Below are positions 1-14,026 of a DNA stretch of 64,000 bases, one piece after another. A model generated the notes under the pieces. That model did not search any database. It worked only from the letters and a program-made list of their open reading frames with translations, and was not told the DNA's origin. A program made the position numbers and the translations under genes. Every line of letters begins with the position of its first letter. The first letter of the stretch is position 1. The stretch spans positions 128,581 through 192,580 of the forward strand of contig CAJJDO010000105.1 in NCBI GenBank assembly GCA_905183005.1, in the 5' to 3' direction. The DNA comes from Paramecium pentaurelia. Lineage: Eukaryota > Ciliophora > Oligohymenophorea > Peniculida > Parameciidae.

Positions 1-224
1 TCAATAATAAAATAGAATTAAACATGAAAATACTTAAATAATATTATTATTATTTCTTAAAGAATATCTGATTACAATTACAACAACAGATTTAAAACAT
101 ATAATTATTTAAAATAAATTTACATTTTTGATAAGTTAAAGTAGATTGATTACTCTATTAATTTTTAATCAAATCAATATTATATATATATAAAATTTTA
201 TTAATAAAGTTAATTAACGTTGAA

Positions 225-1294
225 ATGAATACTGTTTAATTAAATTAGTCATATAGGTAAGTTTCACCTCAAGCGATAGAAGCCCTAAAATCCCTCGAGT
301 AATTATACAAAATCTCAAATGCAAAAATAGTTAAAAGAATTAATACAATATCTCCAATAAAACTTTTCTAAAATGATAGATAACTTACTGTTTTTGATAA
401 TAACCCAAAAACAAGATTACCTAAGTAACAATTTAATTAAACACTCAATCAAACTGATAGAGTATAACCTCAACATAATCGAAATATTTCATCTGAAATT
501 CAGAATTTTAGATAATAAATTCAAGATAATATTTTACTCTAAACTGTCATATCAAAATATGAGTCCTCTCCAAAAATGAATACTCCTGTCAAAACATCTG
601 GAACATAGACTCCTACTATGTTTATTCGTAATTCATGTGATAATATCAAATCACCAAATTAGTAAGATTCTCGAGAAAACAAGTCGTCATAATTAAATCT
701 GATACAAAAGAAAAAACTCATTCTAAATCAAATTTTATAACTTGATAATGAAATCAAATTAATGCAGGATGAAGAAGTAAAAAGACAATTAGATCCTTTG
801 CAGGAAAAAAGATTAAATTAAAAATCAATAACTCCTATTTCAATTAAAGAATCTTTAGAAAAACATGTAAGTAATAGTACTTTTATGTAAAAATTAAATG
901 AATGGATGAAGAAAAAGAGAACTACTCATATAGATGAAAATTAATAATAAGAACAAACTAGTTTTACATAGAATTCTGTTTTAAGGGATGTATGATAATA
1001 CATTATTCTTAGTGTACTTTTAATGGAAATTTGACATTTAAAGAGAGTAACTATGAATCATTTTATGATCGTAATTAGAAATGTAAAAAGAAAATGAATA
1101 TCAATAAACAAAAGATAAAAAATTAAAAATCTATGATTTAATTGAAAAAAGAATCAAAATCTCCAAATTAAAAAGTTCCTAGACCAAATTCATCAGAATT
1201 GAAATGTTGGATAAGAGGAAAAGAATTAAAAAAGTCTCAATCTCCTACATATAATAGAATATAATAATAATTATCAAAAAAACTTCGTTTTTGA
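225..1294 (+). CDS. Gln-rich hypothetical protein
   Basis: This reads as a 348-residue protein in the ciliate code, from ATG 225 to TGA 1292-1294. One 23-nt intron (990-1012, GTATGA...CTTAG) is needed to keep the frame open. The protein is low-complexity and basic, rich in Gln, Asn, Ser and Lys, with no membrane segment or signal peptide. It has a Lys-rich middle (about residues 150-250) and a Ser/Pro/Lys tail. I recognise no domain, so no function is offered. The long open frame and the consensus intron exactly where a frame change is required make it a real gene; the choice of start is less sure because no stop lies just upstream. Confidence 0.7.
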
Positions 1295-1403
1295 ATAATA
1301 TTAGTTATTTAAGTTTTATTAAATTTTGTCTATAATTTATGATTATCTAATTTAATGGATTTACATCTAATGGATTTACATTTTTATTTGATTTATTTCT
1401 TTT

Positions 1404-2002
<599 letters not shown>

Positions 2003-2010
2003 TTTAATTT

Positions 2011-2732
2011 ATGATAGTATTTTGTGCTAATTCTTTACCTTAAGTCATTTCTAATTAAGGTGTTCGATAATTTTAAGTAATTTTATAAACTTTGAAACCT
2101 TAACTTATACTTAATCAATGTGGAGGAGATATTGAAACACGATCACAATATTTTAAAAAGCAATTAAGTAAATTTAATGAACCATTTCATTTAATCGGTT
2201 ATGGAATTGCAGGATTGGATTTAAGATATGTTTTAAGTCAAAATAATAATATTCGAGCAAAATCATTAATTACTATTGGCACACCTCATAGGGGATCTAT
2301 TTTAAGTGATTTATATAGAAGAAAGAGAATTGAAGATGATGTTATCGAACCAATTTGCAGAGTATTAGGTGTTAGATAAAATTACTTTGAGGAAATCAAT
2401 AGTGAAAATATAAGGGATTTCAATTTAGTGGCCACAAATAAAGATGTTATTAAGGTAAATAATATTAGAATATACAGTATTTTAGTTTGAATGCAGAGAC
2501 AGAAGTTGGTTAGATGTCATAAATTTATCAAGCAAGTGGTACAATAATAGAAAGTGAAAAAGAATATCCAGTAGAGAGTGGATCAGATGGTATTTTTGCT
2601 CATAATGAAACTAAATGGGGACAACATGTAGCTACACTAGATTGTGATCATGGGGCAATGATTGGAATACCTAATCAAAAAAATGGTGAATAAACTGTGG
2701 ATATAATTTAATAATTGATCTAAGATTTATGA
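2011..2732 (+). CDS. Lipase-like alpha/beta hydrolase, nucleophile Ser missing
   Basis: A 232-residue protein from ATG 2011, with one 23-nt intron (2455-2477). It resembles the secreted triacylglycerol lipase group: a nucleophile-elbow region around LIGYGIAGLDLRY, then ITIGTPHRGS, then an acid region (SDGIFAHNETKWG) and the His region (DCDHGAMIG). In active relatives the elbow is G-H-S-M-G-G; here the Ser position is Gly, so ordinary lipase activity is unlikely. The usual N-terminal strand with the oxyanion HG motif is also not seen. The frame is open upstream through the (TAA)198 tract to ATG 1339, which would add a 198-Gln run. Either the repeat is 5' untranslated DNA or the protein carries a huge polyQ; I prefer ATG 2011. 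It may be a decaying paralog. Confidence 0.7.
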
Positions 2733-3269
2733 TCAATCAAATAAATATTATATAATAGATTGTCAAAGCAATTATTCATATATTAGTATAAAATTTGATC
2801 TGTAGACTACATTATTTTATACATTTTTATAACTTTTTATATTTGAAAATATCATTAATTATAATATTTTGATTTTAAACAATTTATTAGATTTATTTAT
2901 TATCTAATTAGTGCTAAAAAAAAATTTAATATATCTTATTATAGATTAATTACAATATAAGTATTTGATGAAAATTTATTTGGATTCTAAATATCTTAAT
3001 TTTAAGTTTCTATGATTCTTACTCATTAAATCTTCCATTTATTACTATAATATTAAATTTATTATAAATTTTTATTATTTTATTAAGTTTAAAGGAGAAT
3101 TATGGTTTTTATTAAAGAAATAGAATTATTGTTCTAATTTGTTTATAATGATTAATTTTTCGTAATTATTATAAAAAATAAATAATGTTGAAAACTACAA
3201 TTTTTATTTATAATAAATTTAAGGTAATAAAAAAAATAAATATCTGTATTAATAGATTCTAATTTAAGG
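2733..3269. other. AT-rich spacer between convergent genes
   Basis: About 540 bp between two convergent stop codons. I see only AT-rich sequence with short A/T runs; no frame, RNA or repeat could be supported. Confidence 0.6.
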
Positions 3270-4770
3270 TCATTTAATATTTATTATATTCATTACTTAT
3301 TTAGAAATACGTTCTCGTGGATGTTTTGATAGTAATTTTGGGAATGTCCCTATAGATTGAAAAGAGCGAGGCAATTTACTTACACTATTGGATAAGGCAT
3401 TTGGTGGTATTTATGGTAATTCTAGTGTAATAGTAGGTACAGGTTAGAGAGGTTTTGAAATATCAATTGTAGGCTTTTTCATAAATAACGGATGTTCTTT
3501 TTATTTGTTTATATCATTTGATTAAACAATCAATCCATCTAATTATTCTTCACTGAGTATTGAAATGGATCCATTTAATTTTTACAAAATATTAGATGTG
3601 ATTGAATGATTGACTGTAGTTTTAGGTTATCTAAAACTGAGTAAACTATCATTATTTTATGTTTAAGGTTGATCTTCTTAAAATGTTCTACTTGTTTTAC
3701 TTTATTAGATTTATGGTTATGAAATTGATAATTACAAAGTTTTATTTTGAAAATTATTGTTAGATTATTATGAATTTGTTATGGTTTGATATTCTAACTT
3801 TGTCATATGTACATTTTAATTTAAAAGTGTATTTTACAATTCATTATTATCTTTTATATCCATTAAAGGTAAGGGTCTTTCTTTCTTTTTTTCAGATTTC
3901 CCATCATAAAATGAGACTCCTTCTTTCATGACTATTATATCAATCTGAGGTACAGTAGTCTTGATTGCAAATTGATTCATAGAATTTAGATATGCACTCT
4001 ATCTTTTACCTGATGTGATTAATTCAGATTATAATTTATGATTAGGGATGAGGTCTCTCACTTCAACAAGATTCCTTTTTTCTTGAATATTTTAATGAGA
4101 CTTTGGATATCTATCAATATCAGGTGGTTTTTAGACAATTACTTTACCCTCAAAGTCATATGTATATTTAGCTGAGTATAAAAATAGTATTTGTACATTT
4201 AGAGTCAACATTCAATCGCTTAAGTTGTCTAGTTTATTCTTGAACTTCTTAGTTTTTTATCTTATCATTTTATTACTTTAGCTATTGTATTTACATTTAC
4301 CTCAATTTAGCTTATCTCATACTTTCAATATTTGGGTCAAATTCAATATCTTCATCTAACTCACCCATCTTGATTATTTAACATTCATAGATATCAGTAT
4401 TACTTTGAGTTTGTCCCATTGAGATTTTTGTTAACTTTTTCGTTTCACTTCTTCGAATAGGAGATTATTCTTAAGACTTTACTAATGCAACTTATCCTTG
4501 ACATCTTCTCCAGTGATCAATATTTACTGGATTAGGTTCATCATCCTCTAATATAGTGTCATCATAATCATCATTTGATATATAATGCTTTTTAGCTAAA
4601 TTCTTGACTTAATCTTAAAACCATTGATAACCAATCCATGGCATTTAAGATTGTATATATTTTTCAGCCACTATTACACTTCCCAAATGAACTATCAATT
4701 TAATAGAATCTCTAGCAATAACATGAGACTCATTAATTTGTTACAACAGTTACTCGGTAAATATGTCCAT
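3270..4770 (-). CDS. Possible DUF4639 (C2orf81-like) protein
   Basis: A 491-residue protein, start at 4770 and TGA at 3270-3272, with one 25-nt intron (4172-4196). The first 100 residues look like the N-terminal helical region of the animal protein C2orf81 (DUF4639). They contain a helix ending in a W-I-G-Y-Q-W-F segment, then an acidic stretch leading to EDDEPNP and NIDHWRRC. That stretch recalls the conserved acidic E-E-P...D-S-W-A-Q-G segment of that family. Later come a YDFEGKVIVQKPPDIDRYP segment and a long Gln/Ser/Asn-rich tail. The family assignment is from memory of a weak pattern. If wrong, it remains a well-supported gene of unknown function. Confidence 0.72.
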
Positions 4771-5318
4771 TAAATAATTATTCAATTTATAATGTTGACA
4801 AATAATATTTCTTTAAATTAAAAAATAATATTGTAAAAATACATAAATACATTATCTCATATTTTTATTAAAGTCCTAGTGCATAAAATAATTTCCAAAA
4901 TCTACTATAAGAATTCTAGGAATGATCATTATTAATGAATATTATGATAATTCTATTTATTACAAATTTTAAATCCCATTATCTAAATGTTTATAATTAG
5001 TTTACTATTAATATATATGAATAAGATACCATTCATATTTTAATTTAAAATAGTATAATATGATCTTCCTTTAATTTTATATATAAATTTATGTTCATTT
5101 AAAATGAAATGATATTTATGTTATAATTAAAGTGATCATTTTATTTATTTTTGTAAAGTAAAATATGAATTAAAAATTTAGTTTAACTTAAGGATTAAAT
5201 CTAAATTAAAGTTAAATAAGAGTTAGTGGAAACACAATTTGTATAGAATTTAAAAATATATTTGATTAACTCAATTATTAAGTGAATATTAAAATTAATA
5301 AATAAAAATTTGCCAAAA
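4771..5318. other. AT-rich divergent intergenic region
   Basis: About 550 bp between divergent starts (4770 on -, 5319 on +). It must hold the promoters of both genes. No motif could be singled out from the AT-rich background. Confidence 0.55.
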
Positions 5319-7731
5319 ATGCTTTCTACATAGTCTTCTCTTTTTGATTAGATTGAAGAAGTTTGCACAAACATTTTAGAGAAAAATTTCTTGGTTACTT
5401 TGAAAGAAAAATAAGAGATTAATAGGTTAGTATTATGATTTTAATATAGTAAAATTGATGTGCATGTTTAAACTCATAACAATGATTAACAATAAAATGA
5501 GGCCAAAAAATTTATAAAGGTTGCTTTAAAATGCATCAAGAAACATATTGCAAAAAATGTAAAATAAGAAATTATGTATTTTAGATTCTCCCTAAATTTT
5601 AAGATAAATATAAGGATGCTTTATAACATATTGAAACATTTCTATAGATACATGAAACCTTTGTGAAGTCTATGAAATCATACAAAACACTTTTGTATTA
5701 GGCTGTAATTATGTCTGAATTATTGTGTAGGCACAAAACTTGTAATAAGAGAGTATTCCAGAGTTTTATTCAAGTTTATTTGATAATATATTTGTCGAAG
5801 AGTTATAACTTGTGTTTAAAAATGTTTTATTTAAATGTGTAGTTGATATGATTAAGACTGTAATTTTGAGTGAGATATAATTTTTAGGCTTGTGAAGAAG
5901 AATAAAAATAATAAAAAATAAGTGATTTACTATATCATTTTGGAAATGTCATGTCATAATTATAAAAATCAACTGAAGAAGCCTTGGAATTTAAAATAGA
6001 GTAAGAATTCAAATAAAAAATTTTTGATTATTTCGAAGAGAAATATTAATAAAATTATAAATCTTGGCATTAAAGCTTAAATACTTAAGTTTATTTAAAG
6101 AAGGTTTAATAATAGAAAGAGATAAATGAGAAGGTATTAAAATTTGGAGATAAGACAATTTTGGAATAAGTGAATAGAATACTTAATTCACATCTTTTAA
6201 CATATTATAAACCATATTTATTATCAGATTAAAATCCAAATAATTTTGAACATCTTTTAAATGAATATCATAAAGAAGTTATAAGTTAACAATAAAATTT
6301 AAAATTGATAGGAGATTTATATGGCAGTTTAGATGATCATTATGATTAGATAACAACAAATTTTAAGAATATTATAACATAAGAAGGATAGATAATAATG
6401 TAAAAAAAGAATCATTAAATTGTTGAAACAAATTAAGATTAAAACTTTTCAGATCCAGGTTTTATAGGATAATTTTATAGTTTATATTAGAAATATTATT
6501 TATTGATAGAAAATTGTTTTTCTTAAAAATCTGATTTTATAATGGCTTTAAATAATGCATTTGAATCATTTATAAATTTACCTATTGGAGTATATATTTA
6601 TTTAAATATTTTAAGAATCATGAATTTGCTGATTATCTTGTGACATATATAGGTGAATAGATAGAAATATTAAGAAATTCTCCAAAGAATAATACAAAAT
6701 CACCTGAATAAATAGTAAAGTTGTTTGTATTTATAAATTAAAAAGGTAGATTTTTAAAAGTATTTACAAATAAAATTATATTTTTTAGTTATATAAAATA
6801 TCTTTAGCTTAAAGATTAATTAAATATTAGAGATAAGTGGAAACAAAAAAAAATAAATTAGCATATTAGATTGAAGTGAATATTGTTGAAGAGATGGAAA
6901 AAAAATGTGGTGCTTAAGATTTAGAATCACTTAAAATAATGATTAAAGATTTCTAAAAGACAGAAAATGAAGTAACTAAAATACAAGAAGAAAAAGGATT
7001 ATGTAAATTATAAATATAACCACCAATCATTATTAATAAATAACATTGGCCAGAAATAGATGAATTATAATTAAATTTACAGTCTGAAACAATTACTTTA
7101 TAAAAAGAAATTATAGCAAAAAGATAATAATAAAAAACATTGATTTGGTTAGATTTAATCTCTTATGTTGAAATATAATGTACTGAAAAAGCATTAATAT
7201 TTAATTTAAGTGTTCCATAAGCAGTCATTTTATTACTCTATTAATATAGAAATGAAATTTTAGATGTTAATCGTATAGCATCATTAACTGGATTAAAAGA
7301 ATAATATGTTATTTAAAATTGTAAAATGATGAAGGATGCTAAAATATTAGATGAATAAATTGTAAATGATTAAATTTGTTATTAATTTAATGAAAATTTA
7401 ACAAAATAAAAAAAAGGAAAATCTAAAAAAATTGTAACTGAAACATATTTTCCTTAAAATTAAGTTGAATAAGGTATTTTATTAATTTAAATATTTAGTT
7501 GTATCTGTTTATGATAAAGATTTAGCTATTGAAGCAGCTATTGTGAAAATTATGAAAAAATAAAAAGAGATGTAATTCAGTGATTTGGTAATATAAGTTT
7601 AAGGACATATGAAGAAAAATTAAAATGTTGAAATACCATTTGCTTAAATTAAATAAATGATAGAAAGATTACAAAGAAATGAATATTTAGAAAGAGATGC
7701 TATTAATATGTAATTGATAAAATATAAATGA
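5319..7731 (+). CDS. Cullin, scaffold of a RING ubiquitin ligase
   Basis: A 742-residue protein after removal of seven introns: 5426-5449, 5559-5584, 5705-5730, 5860-5887, 6590-6615, 6760-6788 and 7474-7498. Cullins bind an adaptor at the N-terminal helical repeats and RBX1 at the C-terminal domain. The N-terminal half is all-helical, with cullin-like spacing. The C-terminal winged-helix domain is clear: AAIVKIMKKQKEMQFSDL carries the lysine expected to be neddylated, and the end has IERLQRNEYLERD. The middle is divergent, so I cannot assign a cullin class. The first intron starts GTT rather than GTA, so the first splice is less sure; the other six restore the frame with consensus ends. Confidence 0.9.
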
Positions 7732-7789
7732 CTTAATTAATTGAACAAATTATTAAATATAAACAAATCACATTTAAGCATAATTTAAT

Positions 7790-10770
7790 TCATTTCTTTT
7801 TTCTTAATTATCTATCTCTTCTTTATTAATTTTCTAAATATTCCTAAATATGTTAATTTTATTTAAAATACTTTATGTTTCATTGTTAATTCAAAATCAT
7901 TAAGTTACCAAGCTACTAAATCTAATCTATTTTATGAATCAGAAGCTAGTGGATACTACTCTGGATAAACTTCAAAAGGAAATTCTGTCATTATATTAAA
8001 AGTATTTCTTTCATCAACATTAAAATTTTTACCTTCTGATTACCAACTATTTTTAATCAATATTATAATTACAATCCATCAATTTTACTTAAAGCTGGAT
8101 ATTTTTAAGCAGAACCTTAAAGTCCTTAATATTTCTTATATCCTAATTTTTTCCATCTTGATATTTCTTTTTCATCTACTTTATAAATTGAACCTTGAAA
8201 ATAATCTAATGGCATTTTTTTCCCAAATAATCCACAAGGAGGATTAAAGTACAATTCCCCTAAATATTCGTTTACATAATCTATACAATAAATAGGACCT
8301 TCCAAATAAAAAATTCTATCTCCAATTGTTATACCACTCAAATAACCTTTACAATTATTGAATTCTATCTTTGTACCATTTACAAATTCCAAATTTACTT
8401 TACCAAAATTACAACCTGTAATTGAATTCAAACCTAAAGTGGCTTAAGTTTCAAAATGTCCATTAATATTGTATCCCTATCCATACATCATAAAACCAGC
8501 AATAGGTGGATGATGACTAATTTATTCTAAATAGATTGGACAACCTTTAATCCAACATTAAAAGGTTTCACCAAGAATAGGATTGAAAGGTTTTTCTAAA
8601 GAAAGATACAATATATTTATAGATACAATGAAGGCTAATACAGCTTTCATTTAATCAAGTGGAGTACTATTAACTACAGGTTCTAAGAAATGAGGAGCAT
8701 AAGAGAAAGAACTTGCTAATCTTTATAGATTAGTTCTTCTTTCAAATATGTGAACAGGAAGTGAAATATGAAGTATACTTGTCCTTAATAGACTTTGTCC
8801 AATTTTTTATAAGATATAATACAAAACCTTCTTTTATTAAGCTAATTTGTCTTAATTTATAAATTTTAAATAGCCTTTTTAACCATCATATATCCAATCT
8901 GATTTATAAAAAAAATGTTATCCATCATTATCTTTCTCATATCTTACTAATTAAATATTTTGTTATGGTTTAGTTTAATAGAAATGAATTTATGAAAGAT
9001 GATGTACTTATTATTCAATATCTAAAAGTCTATCGCATAAAAATTATTGTAATGACTCTTTTGTATATTTGGAGATTTGATAAAATTATTATATATTGTC
9101 ATTTTTTAGATTTATTGCTATTCTTTATTATTCTGATCGAATATCCTCTTTAAGAAAAGAATCTCTATGTTAATTGTCTCCATCTAAAGAAAAATTATCA
9201 TTAAATTGGCTCATTTAAGAAGATAAATTTGGAGAAATAGTTTAATCTTGATAAGCAGATCTAATAACTTAAGTTTTAAATGTTCTTTTAGTTTATTTAT
9301 TTTTAAGTTATTCATATCTATTGATTAAACTCATGGCTTCACTTACAAATATTGGTAAATTAACATTACCTATCTATTACTTTTTATTTTCTTCTTTTAA
9401 ATATTATTTATAATTTTGATATTGTTAAACATAATTTAATATTAGTTATTAATCCTAATGTTATGTAATATAACCTTTATTATAGACAAGTGTGTCAACA
9501 ATCATAATTTTACTTTAAAGATCTTACATAAAAATTCCAATTATATTCCATTCAATATTTCCATCATTTTCATGACTTTCATATGATTTTTCTATAATGA
9601 AAAAGGAATCTTTGGATGGATAGATATATCTTAAAAGTTTGAAAGATCTAGGTTGATAAATGAAACTTAAAGGTTCTCTGATTTCTTCTATTTAAGCAAG
9701 AAATGGAGTAGCTTAAAGTATAATTGATTGATTTTTAATTTGTTTGTTCCATTTCATTAAGGAATAAGGATCATAAAGAGAAGTAATTAATATTTCAAGA
9801 GATGTTTTGGGTAAGGATACATAGACTCTAAAATTATTTTTATTTAATTTTGATTGCATGATTCTAGCACAATGTTCAAATGAAATGAGAGAAAAATCAT
9901 GATCATCCATCAAAAATTCTAGATTTAATTTCTCTTTTAGATTCTCAAAAACAATTGGTAAATTTTCTTGTATTATATGTTCTTCTATTATTATAGCTTC
10001 ATGTTCTATATATTACTATTATAATTTAGGTTAACTTTTTTATTTGGTAATATTAGTGTCATCAGCTTACTTTTTTTTAATTGTTGCTGTGCGATATCTA
10101 TCTCTAGTATCTAAATTCTTTATTTCATTTTCTTATTCATTTTTTGTGATAATTGTTTTAGATCGTTCCACATTTTCTTATTTGCAACAAATTTAGAAAT
10201 ATTCAATCCATTTATTTATTTCATCCTTGTCCTCACTCCCTATTATGATATCTTTAATCTAAGCATTTGGATCTCGACATAATAATTCATATTAATATCT
10301 GCCTCTTAAATAGCCTCGGTAATTAATTAGAAATTCTGTCAAATCTATTATATAAGGTTTTTCCTTTGGATTTTATCGATGAATTATCAATTCTCTTATG
10401 TCTAAATCAATTTCAATCTTTTTCCTTGACCATAAAATGGTACTTTTACCCAAAATATCAATTTCACCAACCACTTTCTTTTGTTTGAAGAATAGATTGA
10501 ATAAACTTATAAGCAATTCAATTTTGGATTCCTTATTAAGTTTGAATAATTAATTTAATTCATCAAATGTAAGTTGATCATAATCTAATGAATTGAGTTC
10601 AAGGGTTGGATCAAGAAGTGAATTCTAAAGTAGTTCCATCTTTTAAAGAAATTTAATTGGAATGGCTCTTTGAGTTGATGGCTCTGCTCATAAAGTAAAA
10701 TGATACTTTGTGAAAGTCTAGTAATACGATTGAACATTGGTTGTAATTTCTCCATTTCATCGGAATTCAT
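7790..10770 (-). CDS. Oxysterol-binding protein-related protein (ORP)
   Basis: A 967-residue lipid-transfer protein with three introns (10684-10706, 8047-8072, 7844-7871). Residues from about 110 to 230 look like a PH domain (ISLFNLFFKQKKVVGEIDIL, later EINKWIEYFQICC). A middle part (TSLYDPYSLMKWNKQIKN...) recalls a START-type fold. The C-terminal third is the lipid-binding ORD domain: KPFNPILGETFQCW, then the family fingerprint EQISHHPPIAGF, then the usual ending EYLENQQRRDRQLRKKK. ORPs exchange sterols or PI4P between membranes at contact sites. The last intron is confirmed because only its removal gives the family's conserved C-terminus. No FFAT motif was identified. The PH plus ORD architecture fits; the START-like call is tentative. 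Confidence 0.93.
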
Positions 10771-10879
10771 TAATTACGAATAAATATTATTTTATAAAAC
10801 AAATCATATTATTACACACTATTCAATCTTTTAAACTGGTTCAGATTTGTTTAAAGGTCATTCATTATTATATTTTTTG

Positions 10880-11265
10880 ATGAATTGTGTTTAAATAAAC
10901 AACAGCTAAGAATGGAAAGAACACGTCATTAGCTGTTAAAAACCAGTTGTTGTTAGTTTTTTTGCTGAATGGTATCGATATTGAAATTAATCAATTATAG
11001 GTGTGCACCATGTCATAAATTGAATCCACAACTAATTTAAGAAGCTTAGAAGAACTGTGAAAAATGGTAGCTAGCCCTCGTTAATGTAGATAATGAGGAG
11101 CTCTATGACGTTGTATAATAAATAGCGGTATTGTTTAATATTGATTTTATTTAGAAGGCCTAAATTCCATCTGTTCATCTTCTTAATAGAGGAACTTCTA
11201 TTGACTCTATGACTGGATATAGTGAAAGAAAAACAAAATCCTTTATAAATAGGGTTTGCAGTTGA
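10880..11265 (+). CDS. Thioredoxin
   Basis: A 109-residue thioredoxin with two introns (10972-11000, 11128-11154). The sequence around KPVVVSFFAEWCAPCHKLNP holds the redox motif W-C-A-P-C; the first intron splits the Trp codon. The third residue of the motif is Ala instead of the usual Gly, as seen in some bacterial and organellar thioredoxins. The cis-proline segment is AQIPSVHLLNRG. Length matches a single-domain thioredoxin with no targeting presequence, so a cytosolic disulfide reductase is the simple reading. It starts 109 bp from the divergent ORP gene. The ATG at 10880 gives the expected N-terminal length. Confidence 0.93.
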
Positions 11266-11307
11266 TTTTAATTACTCCTTTAAACATGTCTTTTATAAAA
11301 TAAATTA

Positions 11308-11834
11308 TCAAATAGATGGACGTATTTGACCATTTAACTTTGAGAACAATACCTTTCTTTAGGTAATGTGAAACTGATTTTAAAGTTCTAAATTTTGGGC
11401 TTGTCTTAATTACCTTCTTACTTCACCTCTTATTTCGTCCAGTACTCTCTCACCATCAGATTCCCACAATGCTTCCTTTATAATAAAGCCATCCTCTAAG
11501 GAAGGATGATACAAATGTTTGAACATATAATACTCACGATTATTGTTACTGATTTGAATTATATTGTCAAATAGTTTTTCATATTTCTCTCTGTCCTCGG
11601 GTTCTTCCATTTTATGAGGAGCATAAATAGGAGGATTGATAGGATGTTTATAAGGGATTCTAGCAAACTATTTCAATATGAAAAGTTTCTCACATATTCA
11701 GGATAATCGGACTAGAAATCAAAAGGATGATAACTTAGAATGGTTTTGCCAATTATTATTAATACTACACCTTTTAAAATTCCCCTAGTAATTGAAATTC
11801 CAATCTCAGGTTTCAGAATTTAGAAATATTGCAT
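11308..11834 (-). CDS. Small single-helix membrane protein
   Basis: A 166-residue protein with one 26-nt intron (11668-11693, GTGAGA...TAG). After about 17 residues there is one hydrophobic segment (ILKGVVLIII). Then follow a Pro/Tyr/His-rich stretch (RIPYKHPINPPIYAPHK) and a charged helical C-terminal half. This layout, a short N-terminus, one helix and a soluble tail, is typical of accessory subunits of mitochondrial respiratory complexes, but I recognise no family, so that is only a guess. The frame, start and intron fit well. Confidence 0.72.
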
Positions 11835-12487
11835 AAATTAAATAATCTTAAATAACTTAGTGTTGTTATCTTTATGATTAATAAGACTTATAAGTATAAT
11901 TATAATGCAATTAATGATAAAATTTTATATGTATCTTCAAAATTTTTTATGTTTGATAATAAAATATTCGATTATAATCTCAAATCATTCTAAAATTCTT
12001 ATATAAATAAAATGTAGTATTTTCAATTAAATCTAACTTATAAATTGAAAACCTAGAATCAGTTTATAAGGAATATGTTTCAAAAATAAAAACTGAATTA
12101 TAACATATTATTTTACAACTTTATAAATTATCAACTTTTTTCAAAATTCTACAAAACTTAAATTAAATTATGCCTCTTACTAATTATTGTTTTATCATCT
12201 TTAGTATATGTATGCTATGTTCATTACTTTTTTTCTTTTAATTAATTTAAATTATTAGGACATTACTTACTCCTTCTAAGAGTTTTTCAAATCTGAAATT
12301 TCATCTGGTATTTAAGATTCCTTTAGACAATTAATAGTATATGTCTTAGATCTTAGGACTTAATATTTATTAATCCATAAATGGAAGACCTTAATTATCA
12401 AATTCTTAAATTGGAAAAATCAGTTCTTCTATGATTAGTGACTCAAATTATTAATGAATCAAATATTGTTTCTTAATTAATTCCATT
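11835..12487. other. Intergenic region with ambiguous open frames
   Basis: The first 330 bp are plain AT-rich DNA. From 12171 to 12470 both strands have stop-free frames in code 6. On + a 100-codon frame starts at ATG 12171 with a hydrophobic N-terminus. On - a 50-codon frame reads FPIQEFDNQGLPFMDQQ. Neither has introns or homology that would decide, and chance TGA-free frames of this size are common at this base composition. I do not call a gene. Confidence 0.5.
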
Positions 12488-14026
12488 ATGAATCATTTCA
12501 CCTTAAAGTTTCATGACCCAAAATTAGAACGTAAATATCAAGAAAATTACTCTAATGAACTATATGATGCCTTTAAATACACAATGGTCTTACTCTCATT
12601 ATCAAATGTAATTTTAAGCATGTTTTGGATTTAAAGGTAATAATTTGCTCTTGGATGCATGATGATAATCATCTGTTGTGGATAAACAATTGTATTTTAC
12701 TACATACTAATTAAAAAGCGATTCATTACTTTAGTAGGTTATCTAATATCCATCCTTAGTTTACTATCATCATTTTATCAAATAATGCCTTACTTTTATA
12801 CAGAATTTTCTGAAACAGAATTCATATGGATTTTTGATATATCCTAGTTTATGGCATTAAATTTTGCATTAAGCCCTAATTTTATACTAAATCAGTTTCT
12901 TTAGTTTTTATTTGTTTCATCTCGATTATTTATGAGGAACTTTGCTGCAATAAATCCATTTTCCTTTATTCTCATAATGTATTTGATACTATTTTGGTAA
13001 AAAGAGTATTTTAGATAAAAGCATAATAGAAATTAGTTTTTCTTAAAAGAACAGTAAAAATAATCCTTGTTTTTATGGGATAATTTAATTGAAGAAAAAA
13101 TAGTGTTGTTATCTTATGATGAGACTTGGGATAAAGTTGAACTTGTATTTGCAAATTAATCAATCAGATAAATAATAGATTTAGATTCTAAAGAGTTTTT
13201 AAAAGATTTTAGGATTTCCAATTTAAAAATAGATTTTTATCAATATTTATTAGAGCGAATTCATGATAAGACCTATCAATTTTAAGTAAAAGTAATACAT
13301 AATACAAAAAAAAAATATGTAATAGATTGCATAATGAATAAACTAGTAGAATTGAATATATCCTTAAAATTTTCTGAGCTTTAATCAGAAAAAGATTATT
13401 AAAATAATTATTCATATCTCAAACTGTTAAAGAAAATTAAAATGATAGACAAATAACTATACTATAAAGAAATTCAAAAGCATATCATTTAATAATCATA
13501 CTACTTTAAAAGTGTAACAATAGATTAAGTTGAATAACTAACTCTCATTAAATTAAGGGCTTTTATGAATTTTATAATCAAGAGTAATCCTTCTAAAATC
13601 TTATTTGATTTGCATCAATTTAATACAATATTACCTCTCGTCTTTACTCTGCTTAGTTGTTTAAAAAAATTATATAAGTTTTAAGAAATTCAATTCGTTG
13701 AACTAAACTAAAATGAAGCCAATTTAATCATAATTGGAAAAATAAAAAGGATTCCTTAAATGAGGGCAGAAGTTTGTAAAAAAATAATTAATCATATTGT
13801 GGATTAGATTGGGTTATATGAAAGTGTTTTTTATATAACTTAATTTAAATGTACTTTAGTAAATATGTAATTTAAAATCGAATCAATTCCTTAGTAAAAT
13901 TATTATCTAAATTTTATAATAGCTCTCTTGAATGATTTCAACCAGAATCAAATCTTGATGAATAAATTTATTTTATCCAACTAATATTCATAGACTCATT
14001 CTAAGCTTTTATATCATCTATTCTGA
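12488..14026 (+). CDS. Multi-helix membrane protein, possible degenerate sensor
   Basis: An intronless 512-residue frame from ATG 12488 (an in-frame TGA lies just upstream) to TGA 14024. Residues about 30-190 form five or six hydrophobic helices. The N-terminus NHFTLKFHDPKLERKYQ is of a kind seen on ciliate membrane receptors of the PAS/histidine-kinase sort. After the helices comes a soluble region of about 320 residues with a PAS-like start (LSYDETWDKVELVFANQSIRQ) and helical segments, but no H-box, N-box or G-box could be found. A degenerate sensor kinase is one possibility; the function is unknown. Confidence 0.7.
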
